Assembly: GCF_012726265.1 (NCBI RefSeq)
Contig: NZ_JAASAG010000001.1
Span: forward strand, 372,001-436,000
Direction of reading: 5' to 3'
DNA length: 64,000 nt
Source of the DNA: Streptomyces sp. HNM0575
GTDB lineage: Bacteria > Actinomycetota > Actinomycetes > Streptomycetales > Streptomycetaceae
Shown: positions 8,086 through 17,381 of the stretch, piece after piece
Layout: each line of letters starts with the position of its first letter
How positions within the stretch are numbered: the stretch's first letter is position 1
Program-made: the position numbers and the translations under genes
Notes under the pieces: generated by a model
Told to the model about the DNA's origin: nothing
The model's input: only the letters and a program-made list of their open reading frames with translations
Databases searched by the model: none

Positions 8086-8139
8086 GTGACCGGCCGGCGG
8101 ACGTGACCTGCTAGCGGAGGTGACCGGCCGGCGGACGTG
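8086..8139. repeat. 20-base direct repeat upstream of the sigma operon
   Basis: The 20-base word at 8086-8105 (GTGACCGGCC, then GGCGGACGTG) recurs exactly at 8120-8139, period 34, and a partial third copy (GACGTGACCGGC) follows to about 8151. It lies between the sigma gene and the end of the minus-strand PP2C gene. Confidence 0.6.
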
Positions 8140-8150
8140 GACGTGACCGG

Positions 8151-9398
8151 CTAGATGTCGAGCCTGGCGAGGTGGTCGGCCGTGCGGCCGTGCCATTCGA
8201 CGAGGAACAAGGTGGCGTCGTCGGCGGCCACGCCGCCCCGTGCGCGCTCCAGCGCGGTGGCAAGCCTGCGGGCGGTTTCGATGACGCCGCTGCTGGACGG
8301 GCCGATGTGCTCGATGGCGTCGATCAAGCGGGTTTCACGGAACTCCTGCCCTGAGGGCCCGCGTTCCTCGATGACGCCGTCGGTGAAGAACAACACCTGG
8401 TCTCCGCGCCGGAGTTGAGCCGCGGCGGTACGAGGGGCGGGGCGGCCGAAGCCCATGGGCAGCCGGTCCTCACTCTCCAGCCGCTCGATGACGCGGTAGC
8501 CCCTGATCAGCAGCGGCGCCGGATGACCGGCGTTGACCCACTGGAGATCTCCCGTGGAGACGTCCAGGCGCATCATCTGGGCCGTCACGAACTGCTCGGG
8601 CCCGAAGGTGCCGTTGATGCCGCGGTCCATCATCTCGTACAGCTCCCGCAGCCCGACGTCCGCACGCCGGCCACGGCGATGGGCTCCGAGGGCGAGGGTC
8701 GCCAGCAGCGCGGCCTCCAGCCCGTGCCCCATCGCGTCGATGATCGCCAGATGCAGGATGTCGTCGTTGAGCGCGTAGTCCAGGCTGTCGCCCGCCACGT
8801 CGAGCGCAGGTTGCAGGACGGCCGCGAGAGACACCTGCGGCGTGGACATCGCCAGCGGAGGAAGTTGCGCGTACTGGATCTCCGCGGCAAGGCTCAGCGG
8901 CCGGCCATGGCGGCGCGCTTGGAAGAACCGGTCCGTGTAGCGGGCCTTGGAGATCAGCATCTCCGCGACCAGGGCCCCCAGCCGCCGCAGGAGCCGCAGG
9001 TCGTCCTCGTCCAGGACGTCCATGGTGATCGACAGCACGCCGATCTCGTCGGCGCCGTTGACCAGCGGCACATGAACCCGCAGCCCGTCGGTCCGCCACT
9101 CCTCCACCATGCGCCTGGCGAGGAACGCCTCCCCCGCCGGCGAGGCGTCGACGGGCAGCGGCTCACCCGCCGTGAGTCCCCGGCCGCGCAGCGGCACCAA
9201 CGTGCTCTGTCCGTAGTCCTGAAGGTGGATCGAGACGTCGCGGCCTCCGATCCGGGCCGCCTCCTCCGCCACCAGCGGGGGGATGAGCTGCGGCGGCATC
9301 TGGTGAGACCGGTCCAGCAGCTGTCCGAGCAGCCGCTCCCCGAACCCCTCCGAGCGATCCACCAGCTCCCGGCGGGAGCCGCGCCAGCGCTCATCCAC
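8151..9398 (-). CDS. SpoIIE/RsbU-type PP2C serine phosphatase with GAF-like sensor
   Basis: A 415-residue protein. The N-terminal half (about 35-175) is GAF-like (VHVPLVNGADEIGVLSITM). The C-terminal half is a metal-dependent SpoIIE phosphatase with AGDSLDYALND, IIDAMGHGLEAALLATLAL, VNAGHPAPLLIRG, FFTDGVIEERG and the late DDATLFLVEW. Such proteins dephosphorylate anti-anti-sigma factors in partner-switching cascades common in Streptomyces. GTG 9398 begins just before the conserved part; the frame is open further but the added sequence is not family-like. No anti-sigma or STAS partner is adjacent, so the target is unlinked. Confidence 0.88.
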   Translation of the reverse strand: MDERWRGSRRELVDRSEGFGERLLGQLLDRSHQMPPQLIPPLVAEEAARIGGRDVSIHLQDYGQSTLVPLRGRGLTAGEPLPVDASPAGEAFLARRMVEEWRTDGLRVHVPLVNGADEIGVLSITMDVLDEDDLRLLRRLGALVAEMLISKARYTDRFFQARRHGRPLSLAAEIQYAQLPPLAMSTPQVSLAAVLQPALDVAGDSLDYALNDDILHLAIIDAMGHGLEAALLATLALGAHRRGRRADVGLRELYEMMDRGINGTFGPEQFVTAQMMRLDVSTGDLQWVNAGHPAPLLIRGYRVIERLESEDRLPMGFGRPAPRTAAAQLRRGDQVLFFTDGVIEERGPSGQEFRETRLIDAIEHIGPSSSGVIETARRLATALERARGGVAADDATLFLVEWHGRTADHLARLDI

Positions 9399-9760
9399 TG
9401 GAGGCCCGCCTTCCCTCGCGGAACAGAACTCCTGTCCCGACCATCGCTCACGACGAGCGCGGGCACCTCCCGGGGATACGCCACATGAGTGACCCCTCTC
9501 CGTCCGGTGGTGCCCGCCACGGTTCACGCGGTGAGCCTCCCCTTGGCTCCAACCCGCCTCCGCCCAGCGGGACTTGGGGATGCGAGTGATCGATGCGGTT
9601 CGGGGGTATGGGGGTCGGGCGGTGGCAGGAAGCACGTGCTTCCGGACACGTGAGGCTCACGCGGCGATCCCGCGTCTTCGCGGGTCATGCCCCGGACATG
9701 CACGCATCGTGTGATGCGTCCCGATGGTCCCGATGGACCCGATGGAAAGGCGCCGACGCC

Positions 9761-10405
9761 ATGAACAGACCCGCCTCCCGCAGCATCCTCCGTACCGGCC
9801 TCGTGCTGGGTGCCGCCGCACTGGCTTCGATCCCGCCGGCCACGGCGGCCGGCGCGGCCGAGCACTCGGCCGGGCACTCGGCGGGGCCGCGGGAGCCGGT
9901 CGCCGCGGCGCGGGCCGCGGACCAACACGGCTGCGCCGTCGTCTGGTTCGACCTGGGCGAGACCCTGGTGCACACGGCGGAGGACGACAGCACCGGCTAT
10001 ATGCCGGGCGCGGCGGCCTACCTGCGCGAGCTGCGGGAGCGGGACATCGAGGTCGGCCTGATCACCAACGTGCCGCCCTCCTGGGGCGAGACCGACGCCA
10101 AGCGCGCGGCGGCCCTGAAGAAGGAGGTCGACAAGGCCTGGAAGGGCTCAACTCCCTTCGCCTGGAAGGACTTCGGCGACCGGATCCTCACCCCGCGCAC
10201 CGAGGCGGAGAGCAAGCCCGCGCCCGCGCTGTGGGAGCGCGCCAAGAAGAACGCGGACGGCTGCCGCCTCGTCTACCAGGCCGAGACCGCCGAGGAGACC
10301 GACGCCGCCGCCTCGCTCGGCTACGTCGCCTACCAGGTCGGGCAGCCCGGCCGCCCCGCCTTCCTGCCCGCCCGGGTGATCGAGGACCTGGCCGACGGCT
10401 CCTGA
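9761..10405 (+). CDS. Secreted HAD-superfamily-like protein
   Basis: A 214-residue protein with an N-terminal signal peptide (RTGLVLGAAALASIPPATAAGA). A haloacid dehalogenase core follows: motif I VVWFDLGETLVHT, motif II-like GLITNVP, then a conserved Lys (ESKPAPALW). HAD phosphatases normally use DxDx(T/V); here the second Asp is Gly (DLGET), removing the usual general acid/base. Export of a HAD-like protein by an actinomycete is itself uncommon. It may be a weak hydrolase, a non-phosphatase HAD or a binding protein. The start lies just after a nine-base GATGG(T/A)CCC triplication at 9723-9749, whose last copy supplies the GGAAAGG ribosome site. It is divergent from the PP2C gene. Confidence 0.75.
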   Translation: MNRPASRSILRTGLVLGAAALASIPPATAAGAAEHSAGHSAGPREPVAAARAADQHGCAVVWFDLGETLVHTAEDDSTGYMPGAAAYLRELRERDIEVGLITNVPPSWGETDAKRAAALKKEVDKAWKGSTPFAWKDFGDRILTPRTEAESKPAPALWERAKKNADGCRLVYQAETAEETDAAASLGYVAYQVGQPGRPAFLPARVIEDLADGS

Positions 10406-10556
10406 GCGAGGGTCGCGAGCCGCGACGGCGACGCCGACGGCGATAGCGACGGCGGCGTACGGGAGTCTCTCCCGTACGCCTGCCGCGGCCCCGCCCGCAC
10501 GCCCGTGCCCCGCACGCCCGTGCCCCGCACGTGCCGGGGGCGCGGGCGTGCGGGTC

Positions 10557-12158
10557 CTACGCCCCGGCCGCTGGGTGCGCGCCGGTCACGGCGTCCCGGG
10601 TGGCTGAGCCTCTGGTCGTGGTCGCCGTTGCGGTTGCGGTCCCGGCCGTGGTTGCGGTCGCGGTCGGTACGGCACGCTCGCGCCCCTGGTGCGCGGGGCC
10701 CGTCTCCCGGGTGGGGCCGGTCTCCCGGGTGGGGCCGGTCTCCGCCACCCGGCCTGCGGAGGCGGCGGGTGCCGACTTCCGCCTGCGCAGGACGAGTTGG
10801 AATGCGCCGAGCAGGACCGCGGTCGCCAGCGCGCTGTGCCAGAGCAGTTCGTCGAGATGCCCGGTGGAGAGGTACGCGCCCACGGCGACCGCCGCCAGCG
10901 CGCACACCGCCCGGTCCACGATCGACTCGACCGACAGCAGCGTGGTGCGCGGGGCGTCGGCCGGTACGGCGTCGTTGACCAGCTTGCGCTGCACCGGGTA
11001 GGCGAAGCCGGTCGCGGCGGCGAACAGGCAGAGCAGGGCGATCACCGTCCACGGCCCGCCGAGGGTGATGCCCGCCAGCGTGCCCGCGAGCGCGAGGCTG
11101 AGCACGGAGACCCAGGCCACAGGGCTCAGCCGGCAGCTGAGCCACTGGGGACGTGCCGAGCCCACGGCCTCCGCGACCGTCATGGCGGCGAGCACCCCGC
11201 CGTGTGAGGACTCTCCGATGCCGTGGTCGAGCAGGATCGGCTGGAAGAGGTTGACCTGGCAGATCCGGGACAGCGTGAAGACGCCCACGCCCTGCACCAT
11301 CACCAGCGCCAGCCACGGTGAGGAGGCGACGCAGCGCAGCGCGGCCTTTGCCTCACGCAGCGAGGTGCCGCGTCCCCGGCGCCGTGCTCCCCGTACGCGA
11401 CCCGCCTTGCCCGGTGAACTCGCCCCGGACGACGGCTCGTTACCGTCCCCGCTGTCCGTACCGGATCGCGGAGCCGCCAGCCGGGGCAGTGCCACGACAC
11501 AGATCAGGGAGCCCGCCGCGCTCGCGGCGCTCAGCACATACGGGGCCGGATGCGCGAGCGCCATCAGCGGCCCGACCAGCGGCCAGCACACCACCTTCGC
11601 GGCGAGCCCCAGCGCACGCGCCGTGCCCTCGGCCTTCAGATAGTGCTCGTCGCACCCCTCGGCGCGCAGCGCGTCGTACAGATACGCGCTGGCGGCCCCC
11701 GAGGTGAGGGAGCGGCCCGCGGCGATCGCGAGGAAGTGCAGCAGGAAGCCGCCGTAGGACGGGCTGAAGACCGGTGCGAGGTTCGCCGCCGTCATCACGA
11801 CGGCCCCTGCCCGCAGGCAGTTTCGGGCGCCGATGCGGTCGGCGATCAGCCCGGTCGGGATCTCGAAGAGGCAGAACGCGACGTAGTAGATGCTCTGGAT
11901 GCCGAAGATCTGCCCGTCGGAGAGGCCCGCCTCCTTCTGGTACGCGTAGAAGACCGGCATCCACCACAGCAGGTTGAACAGCAGCTGGAAGCCGTAGTTG
12001 AGACGGATGATGCGGCGGGCGACGGGAGTGGGCACGGCGGTCGTCACGGCCGTCGTCACGGCCGTCTTCTCGTCGGTTGGCACGGCGGTCGCGGTGCCCG
12101 CGGTGGCGGCGGCCCGCGCGGCGGAGCCCCGGCGCAGGCGCGGCAGGCGGGCGCTCAC
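10557..12158 (-). CDS. Major facilitator superfamily exporter
   Basis: A 533-residue MFS protein with about 12 membrane segments. The characteristic loop 2-3 motif appears as GLIADRIGARNCLRAG. The central cytoplasmic loop (about residues 240-285) is charged and Gly/Ser-rich, and both ends carry low-complexity repeats (AVTTAVTTAV near the N-terminus, GPTRETGPTRETGP near the C-terminus, encoded by 18-base repeats). The GTG start at 12158 overlaps the stop of the dikinase gene by four bases. As the last gene of the ATP-grasp/dikinase operon it is the likely exporter or self-resistance pump for that pathway's product. Confidence 0.85.
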   Translation of the reverse strand: MSARLPRLRRGSAARAAATAGTATAVPTDEKTAVTTAVTTAVPTPVARRIIRLNYGFQLLFNLLWWMPVFYAYQKEAGLSDGQIFGIQSIYYVAFCLFEIPTGLIADRIGARNCLRAGAVVMTAANLAPVFSPSYGGFLLHFLAIAAGRSLTSGAASAYLYDALRAEGCDEHYLKAEGTARALGLAAKVVCWPLVGPLMALAHPAPYVLSAASAAGSLICVVALPRLAAPRSGTDSGDGNEPSSGASSPGKAGRVRGARRRGRGTSLREAKAALRCVASSPWLALVMVQGVGVFTLSRICQVNLFQPILLDHGIGESSHGGVLAAMTVAEAVGSARPQWLSCRLSPVAWVSVLSLALAGTLAGITLGGPWTVIALLCLFAAATGFAYPVQRKLVNDAVPADAPRTTLLSVESIVDRAVCALAAVAVGAYLSTGHLDELLWHSALATAVLLGAFQLVLRRRKSAPAASAGRVAETGPTRETGPTRETGPAHQGRERAVPTATATTAGTATATATTTRGSATRDAVTGAHPAAGA

Positions 12159-14167
12159 AGCGCGTACGGACGGATCTGGACCAGGCGGAAGTCGCCCTGG
12201 TCGGTCAGCAGCCACTCGATGTCGAGCGGGGCGTCCACGTCGGGCGCGCTGAAGTGCGACTGCAACAGCCGCCCGGTCAGCGACAGGTCCGCGAGCCGGG
12301 ACCGCATCCCGTCGGGCTGCCCCTCGATCGGCGAGCCCAGCGCGACCGTACGGCCGCCGCCCTCAACGGTGTTGTAGAGGTACTGATGCGGGAGGACCGA
12401 TCCCTCGACGACCTGTTCCGGCGAGCCCGCCGAGCAGTTGAGGTAGACGTTGCGGAAGTCCTCGCGCCGGGTCGGGTTGCAGGTGACCAGGACGCCGCCG
12501 AGCGCGGCCGGGACGTACTCCTGGATGATCACGCCCATGTACGTGTCGTCCAGGGAGATGCCCACCTGGTCACGGAGGCGCACGCTGCGCGGCGAGAGCA
12601 GCGAGGCCCACACCTGGCGTACGGCGTCGAGGAGTTCACCGGTTCCGCGCGCGGTGGTGACGGAGTCGTACACCCCGGCGGCGGAGAACCCGGGCAGGTC
12701 CTCGGCGTTGGAGGAGGAGCGCACCACGAGGCGGTGGCCCGCGGCGAGCGGGCCCGGGAAGGCCCGGGTGATCTCGTGGGCGACGGACTCGGGCATCGGC
12801 GCGTTCCGTATCAGCTGCTGGATCTGGAGGCAGAGCGGGTCGAGGACGTCGGTCGCGTCGAGTTCGAGCGCCATCTTCAGCTTGCCCAGGCCCTGTTGGA
12901 GCGCCGGTACGGAGGTGAGGAAGCGGTGCTGGAGGGAGAACGGCAGCGCGACGCCGTCGGGCGCCTCGACCGTGTCGGCCACGAACGACGTGGCGGCGGC
13001 GCGGAGTTCGTCGGGGGAGGGGCCTCTCAGGCCGAGCCGGGCCGCGAGATGCCCGTAGAGGTTCTCGCGCGGGGGACGGGCTCGTCCGTGGAAGGCGGTC
13101 AGGTCGGCGCTGCGGCTGTCGAGCACGTGGTGCAGCTCGCCGAGGTTGGCGGCCTTGGTGCCGTAGCGGTCCCGGTCGGCGCTGCGCAGCCGGTGCAGGG
13201 CGAGGACGGGCGCGTCCTCCAGCAGTGGCGGTTCGAGCCGTATGCGCTGCTGGTGCCAGACCGGCGCCTCCAACTCGGGGGCGTGCTCCAGCCGTTCGAG
13301 GGTGACCTCGTCCTCGCGCACCCGGTAGCGGACCCAGGCGCCGTCCAGACCGTCCCGTTCGGCGATCTCCGGCAGGTCGCGGACGATCGCGTTGGGGATG
13401 CCCCAGCCGGAGGCCAGGACGTTGGTGTGGGAGAGCGGCGTGATGGGCGCGGTGTTGACGAATCCGGCGACCCGCTGCACGTCGTCCGGGAGGCAGGGCA
13501 TGGCGACGATGTCCGACCAGCCGAGCCCGGCGGCGGCCGCCTCGTACTCCTCGACGCTGCCGAAGCAGCGCAGACGGCCCGTCGCCTCACCGGTGTTGAG
13601 CGGCGTACGGGTGCGGGTGCCGAACAGCTCGTGGCTGAGGATGCGCGGCACGCGCTGCTCGCTGACCGCGACCAGCTCCTCCTCCTGGCCGTGGTTGGCG
13701 GGCTTGAGCAGCAGCGGCAGCCGGGCGTCGACGCGCTCGCGTACGAACGCGTGGAAGTACGCCAGCAGTTCGCCGTGCATGGTGTCGGCCTCGGTCGTCT
13801 CCAGTACGAGGAAGGTGCGTTCGCGGCCCTCGGCGTCCTCGTCGGTGTGCAGGGAGAGCACGCCGAGCAGGAAGCGGCGTCCGGGGTCCATGTAGACGGA
13901 GGCGTTGAACTCGTCGAGGGAGGCGTCGAGTTCGGCCAGGCCCATGCCGAGGATGCGGGTGGCGACGTAGTCGACGTGGAAGGGGTGGGCGGCCGTGTCG
14001 AGCACGTGCCAGGTCTCCTCGGCACGGTCGACGACGACCTTGAGGTACGGGTGGCCGGCCAGGGTGCCGGACAGCGCGCGGAACAGCGGCAGCGACAGGT
14101 TCTCGCCGACGACCGTGCGGTCGGCCGCGGGTACGGGTGCGCCGGCGGCGAGTTGGGCGGCGCTCAT
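12155..14167 (-). CDS. PEP-synthase/dikinase-like protein (His domain before ATP domain)
   Basis: A 670-residue protein of the PEP-utilising/dikinase superfamily. The C-terminal part (about 335-670) is a PPDK-type ATP-binding domain: KAANLGEL, VVRSSSNAEDLPGFS, IIQEYVP, GGVLVTCNP and the end DIEWLLTDQGDFRLVQIRPY. A swivelling phospho-histidine segment lies before it: ITPLSHTNVLASGWGIPN, with the candidate catalytic His at about residue 246. This order (His domain, then ATP domain) is opposite to PEP synthase and rifampin phosphotransferase but like plant glucan/phosphoglucan water dikinases. Such enzymes transfer the beta-phosphate of ATP through His to an acceptor. The acceptor is unknown; the first 230 residues are of no family I recognise and presumably bind it. 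ATGA overlap with the ATP-grasp gene upstream and GTGA overlap with the exporter downstream. Confidence 0.8.
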   Translation of the reverse strand: MSAAQLAAGAPVPAADRTVVGENLSLPLFRALSGTLAGHPYLKVVVDRAEETWHVLDTAAHPFHVDYVATRILGMGLAELDASLDEFNASVYMDPGRRFLLGVLSLHTDEDAEGRERTFLVLETTEADTMHGELLAYFHAFVRERVDARLPLLLKPANHGQEEELVAVSEQRVPRILSHELFGTRTRTPLNTGEATGRLRCFGSVEEYEAAAAGLGWSDIVAMPCLPDDVQRVAGFVNTAPITPLSHTNVLASGWGIPNAIVRDLPEIAERDGLDGAWVRYRVREDEVTLERLEHAPELEAPVWHQQRIRLEPPLLEDAPVLALHRLRSADRDRYGTKAANLGELHHVLDSRSADLTAFHGRARPPRENLYGHLAARLGLRGPSPDELRAAATSFVADTVEAPDGVALPFSLQHRFLTSVPALQQGLGKLKMALELDATDVLDPLCLQIQQLIRNAPMPESVAHEITRAFPGPLAAGHRLVVRSSSNAEDLPGFSAAGVYDSVTTARGTGELLDAVRQVWASLLSPRSVRLRDQVGISLDDTYMGVIIQEYVPAALGGVLVTCNPTRREDFRNVYLNCSAGSPEQVVEGSVLPHQYLYNTVEGGGRTVALGSPIEGQPDGMRSRLADLSLTGRLLQSHFSAPDVDAPLDIEWLLTDQGDFRLVQIRPYAL

Positions 14168-15660
14168 GCGGGGACCTCCTCGGTGCGGGCGGCCGTACGG
14201 AGCCGGGGGAGGGCGGCGGCCACGGAGGGCACGACGGCGACGGCGGGTACGGGGGCAGAGCCGGGGGCCGGAGTCGGGGCGGCCTTCGCGCCCGTCGGCC
14301 CGACTGGAACCGCGGGCGGCAGCACGCGGGGCAGGGCGTCCACCAGGGCCGTGAAGTCGCGCAGCACGGTGGGCGCGTCGGCGGCGGAGAGCAGGCACAG
14401 GGCGGCCATCGTGTTGGCACCGCCCGCCGGTTCGTAGACCGGGACGGTGCTGCCGTCGGGCAGCGAGGACTCCCGTACGACCGACAGGGCGCTGCCCTCG
14501 CTCAGGGCGACGGCCTCCCGTACGCCGGTGAAGTCCCACACCCTGCGGTCCGGCCAGGCGTGCCCGTCGCCGTCCACCGCGAGGACGACGAGGGAGCCCG
14601 CCGCGCCCCGCGCCTGCTGAGGCCCGAGGGCGCCCTCGGGCCAGGCGACCGGGCGGCCCAGCAGATGGTCGACGAGCATGCCGACGAGGTCGAGCCCGAA
14701 GACCTCCTCGATCTGCGGGACGGTCATCGCGCCGCCGAACCGCGCGGCCGTCTCGATCAGCCACATCTGCCCGCCCGCACCGAGCTTGATCTCGGTGTGC
14801 GTGCCGCAGTCGCGCAGGCCGAGGGCGTCGACGGCCTCGCTGGCGAGCGCGACGACACGGTCCTGGAGGCTCGCGGGCAGCGGTGCGGGCGTGATGCTGG
14901 CGCGCTCGGTGAACGGTTCGACCGTGGGCATGCGGCCGCTGACGCAGACCGGGTGGAAGACGCCGCCGGCCACGACGCCCTCGACGCTGACGTAGTCGCC
15001 CCAGCCGGGCTCGTCGAACCACCCTTCGGTCGCTCCGGTCACGATCTGCTCGACCACGAAGTGCGCGCCGGCCTCGGCCACATGGAGCTCCGCGAAACCC
15101 AACTGAGCCGATTCGGCCATCACTTGGCGCGAGCAGTGCCACGCGGCGTCGGCCTGCTGCGGCGAGCCGATGATCTGGTGCGCGGTGGAGCCCGCGCTCC
15201 AGGCGGCCTTCAGCAGCATGGGGAAGGGCAGCGCGGCGGCGGCCTCGTGCAGGTCCGCCCGGGTGGCGACGGGCCGGAACTCCGGCTGCGGCAGGCCGCG
15301 TCGGTGCCAGACGTGCCGCATCTTCCGCTTGTCGCGGGCGAGTTCGGCGGCGCCTCCCGCCCCGGCGAGGCCGAGCGTCTCGCACGCCTCGGCGACGGCC
15401 ACGACCGCGTACTCGGAGAAGGTGAGCACCGCGTCCGCCCCCACGGCCCTCGCCGACGAGACGATCAGCGAGCCCAGATCGGCCCGTTCGGCGCCGGAGG
15501 GCGTCACCACCGACGCGCACAGCTCCTCGGCCGAGGCGTCGACCGACGGCGGCAGCTCGCTGAGCGCCAGCAGGTGCACGTCCGCTTTCGCCGCCGTCCG
15601 GGAGAGGACGTGACCGAGCGGCGGGCCACCCTTGGCGTGCACCAACAGCACTGTGCTCAC
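14164..15660 (-). CDS. ATP-grasp ligase
   Basis: A 498-residue ATP-grasp enzyme (family of BacD-like amino-acid ligases and carboxylate-amine ligases). Visible parts: an N-terminal Rossmann-like region, the ATP-grasp entry ARDKRKMRHVWHRRGLPQPE, the lysine strand FPMLLKAAWSAGS, VVEQIVTG, and the metal-binding end EIKLGAGGQMWLIETAARFGG. About 100 C-terminal residues after the core are Pro/Ala-rich. These enzymes join a carboxylate to an amine through an acyl-phosphate. GTG 15660 follows GGGAGA. First gene of a three-gene overlapping operon (ligase, dikinase-like, exporter), so the product is probably a peptide-like or amidated metabolite. Confidence 0.85.
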   Translation of the reverse strand: MSTVLLVHAKGGPPLGHVLSRTAAKADVHLLALSELPPSVDASAEELCASVVTPSGAERADLGSLIVSSARAVGADAVLTFSEYAVVAVAEACETLGLAGAGGAAELARDKRKMRHVWHRRGLPQPEFRPVATRADLHEAAAALPFPMLLKAAWSAGSTAHQIIGSPQQADAAWHCSRQVMAESAQLGFAELHVAEAGAHFVVEQIVTGATEGWFDEPGWGDYVSVEGVVAGGVFHPVCVSGRMPTVEPFTERASITPAPLPASLQDRVVALASEAVDALGLRDCGTHTEIKLGAGGQMWLIETAARFGGAMTVPQIEEVFGLDLVGMLVDHLLGRPVAWPEGALGPQQARGAAGSLVVLAVDGDGHAWPDRRVWDFTGVREAVALSEGSALSVVRESSLPDGSTVPVYEPAGGANTMAALCLLSAADAPTVLRDFTALVDALPRVLPPAVPVGPTGAKAAPTPAPGSAPVPAVAVVPSVAAALPRLRTAARTEEVPA

Positions 15661-16078
15661 AGAAGTTCGTCTCCCATCGGTTGTCCGGTACGGGACGCCG
15701 GGCGGTGGCCCGTTCCCATCACCCGGCCGTGCGGGCCGGGGCGTTACGCGTTCGCGCTTCCCCGGACCGCGCGGGCGCGCACGTACATGCGCGCAAGGCA
15801 CGACGCGCGTAGATTCACGGGGTGTAACTGGCGCCGTACACAAGGGAATCAGGCGCGCGGGGTCCGCGGTGCCACCGGAGGCCGGACCCGGTCAGGCAAA
15901 TGCCAAAGTTGCAGACATCGGCAGGTGATGGTGAAGATTCCGTGACCACACAGACCGTGCCCCGCGGACGGCCGCCCGCTCCGCGAGGCGCACCGGCCGG
16001 GCATGGGCGGCACCCGCGCGGGAGCGGCGTCGCGATCACCCTCCCGCCGGTCCGACGGAGACGGACGGAAGGGCCGCC
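15661..16078. promoter_or_regulatory. Divergent intergenic region of the ligase operon and the LuxR gene
   Basis: This 418-base region separates the minus-strand ligase operon from the plus-strand PAS-LuxR gene and must hold both promoters. No consensus -35/-10 pair stands out. The least GC-rich part (about 15890-15945, including AAAGTTGCAGAC) is the best candidate for regulatory sites. I see no supported gene here. Confidence 0.35.
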
Positions 16079-17362
16079 GTGGACGATTCCAGTCTGAAAG
16101 CACTGCTCCAGCACCTCCCCGTGGCCTGGTGGGAGACCGACGAGCGGTGGCACGTCCTGGAGAGCGGCGGAGGCGCCTTCGCCGACCCGGACACCGCGCG
16201 GCGCTTCCTCGACCGCGTACGGGAGGAGACGTCCCTGCCGGAGCGCTCCCGTGAAGAGGCCCACCGGCGTGAACAGGCCCACCGGCCGGTCGAGTTCGAC
16301 GGCAGGACCTTCGATGTGAACTGGCCCCTGCCGGGCGGCAGTTCACACGGTCACCGCGGGCTCGCCGTCGAGGTCCCCGAACCCCCCGCCGCCCTCCGCC
16401 GGTACGCCGCCTTCGCGGACTTCGCCGACTACGCACCGGCGGCGGCGTTCCTGCGCGACCGCGACGGGTGCTACCTGTGGGCCAACCACTCCTACGCGCA
16501 CCTCTACGGCACGACACCGGAGCAGGTCGCCGGCAGCCGCATAGAGGACCTCGACTCCCCGGCCGACGCCGCCCAGTTCCGCGCCCTGGACCAGGAGATC
16601 CTCAGCCGCGGCAAGCCCGTGCGCCACACCCTCACCTACCACCGCTCCGACGGCAGCACGGGCCAGGCCGCCGGGCACCGCTTCCCCGTACAGGAGAACG
16701 GCCGGGCCTGCGTGGCCGGCATCTACGTCGACATCACCGAGCACACCCGGGCCATGCATCAGCGCCGGGAGGCCGAGGAGAACCTGCGGGCGCTGCGCGA
16801 CCACAGCGGGCTGCCGTGCGCGCTGCTGTCCGTCAACGGCCGTATGGAGCAGGCGAGTACGGCCACCGCCGAACTCCTCCGCACCCGCCTCTCCGACATC
16901 CTCGGACGCCGCGCGCACACCCTGCTCGCCGCCGCTCCCGAACTGCACCGGCTGCACCTGGCCTGGGAGGCGCTGATAGCCCGCCGCGTCAGACGTGTGG
17001 AGACCTCCGCCCTGCTGCTCGACGCCGAGGGCCGCCGGCGCCGCGTACGGCTCCACCTGACCACCGTGAACCCGACGGGCCGCCGCGCCGCCCACGTATG
17101 GGCCGTCGTCACCGGCCAGGGCCTCGCCCACGAGGCCCATCCGCCGCTGACCGCCGCGCAGTTGCGCATCCTCTCCCTCCTCGCGGAGGGCAGCACCAAC
17201 GGCGAGATCGCCGCCTCGCTGAAGCTCTCCCGGCAGGCCGTCGACTACCACCTCAGCCGGCTGCGCGACCTCCTGGGCGCCCCGACCCGGCCCGCCCTCG
17301 TCGCCCGCGCCTACGCACTCGGCGTGCTCGCCCCGGGCACCTGGCCCCCGCGCCCCGCGTAG
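16079..17362 (+). CDS. PAS-domain LuxR-type transcriptional regulator
   Basis: A 427-residue regulator. A PAS fold occupies about residues 105-225 (AAAFLRDRDGCYLWANHSYAHLYG, read in two parts, ending GIYVDITEHTRAM), probably followed by a second degenerate PAS (about 235-350). The C-terminal LuxR helix-turn-helix (about 355-415) reads LTAAQLRILSLLAEGSTNGE, then LSRQAVDYHLSRLRDLLG. There is no receiver or kinase domain, so it likely senses a small ligand or redox state directly. The GTG at 16079 lies a short distance after GGAAGGG. Divergent from the ATP-grasp operon, it is the obvious candidate regulator of that unit. Confidence 0.85.
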   Translation: MDDSSLKALLQHLPVAWWETDERWHVLESGGGAFADPDTARRFLDRVREETSLPERSREEAHRREQAHRPVEFDGRTFDVNWPLPGGSSHGHRGLAVEVPEPPAALRRYAAFADFADYAPAAAFLRDRDGCYLWANHSYAHLYGTTPEQVAGSRIEDLDSPADAAQFRALDQEILSRGKPVRHTLTYHRSDGSTGQAAGHRFPVQENGRACVAGIYVDITEHTRAMHQRREAEENLRALRDHSGLPCALLSVNGRMEQASTATAELLRTRLSDILGRRAHTLLAAAPELHRLHLAWEALIARRVRRVETSALLLDAEGRRRRVRLHLTTVNPTGRRAAHVWAVVTGQGLAHEAHPPLTAAQLRILSLLAEGSTNGEIAASLKLSRQAVDYHLSRLRDLLGAPTRPALVARAYALGVLAPGTWPPRPA

Positions 17363-17381
17363 CCGTGCGGGCTTGCGTGAT

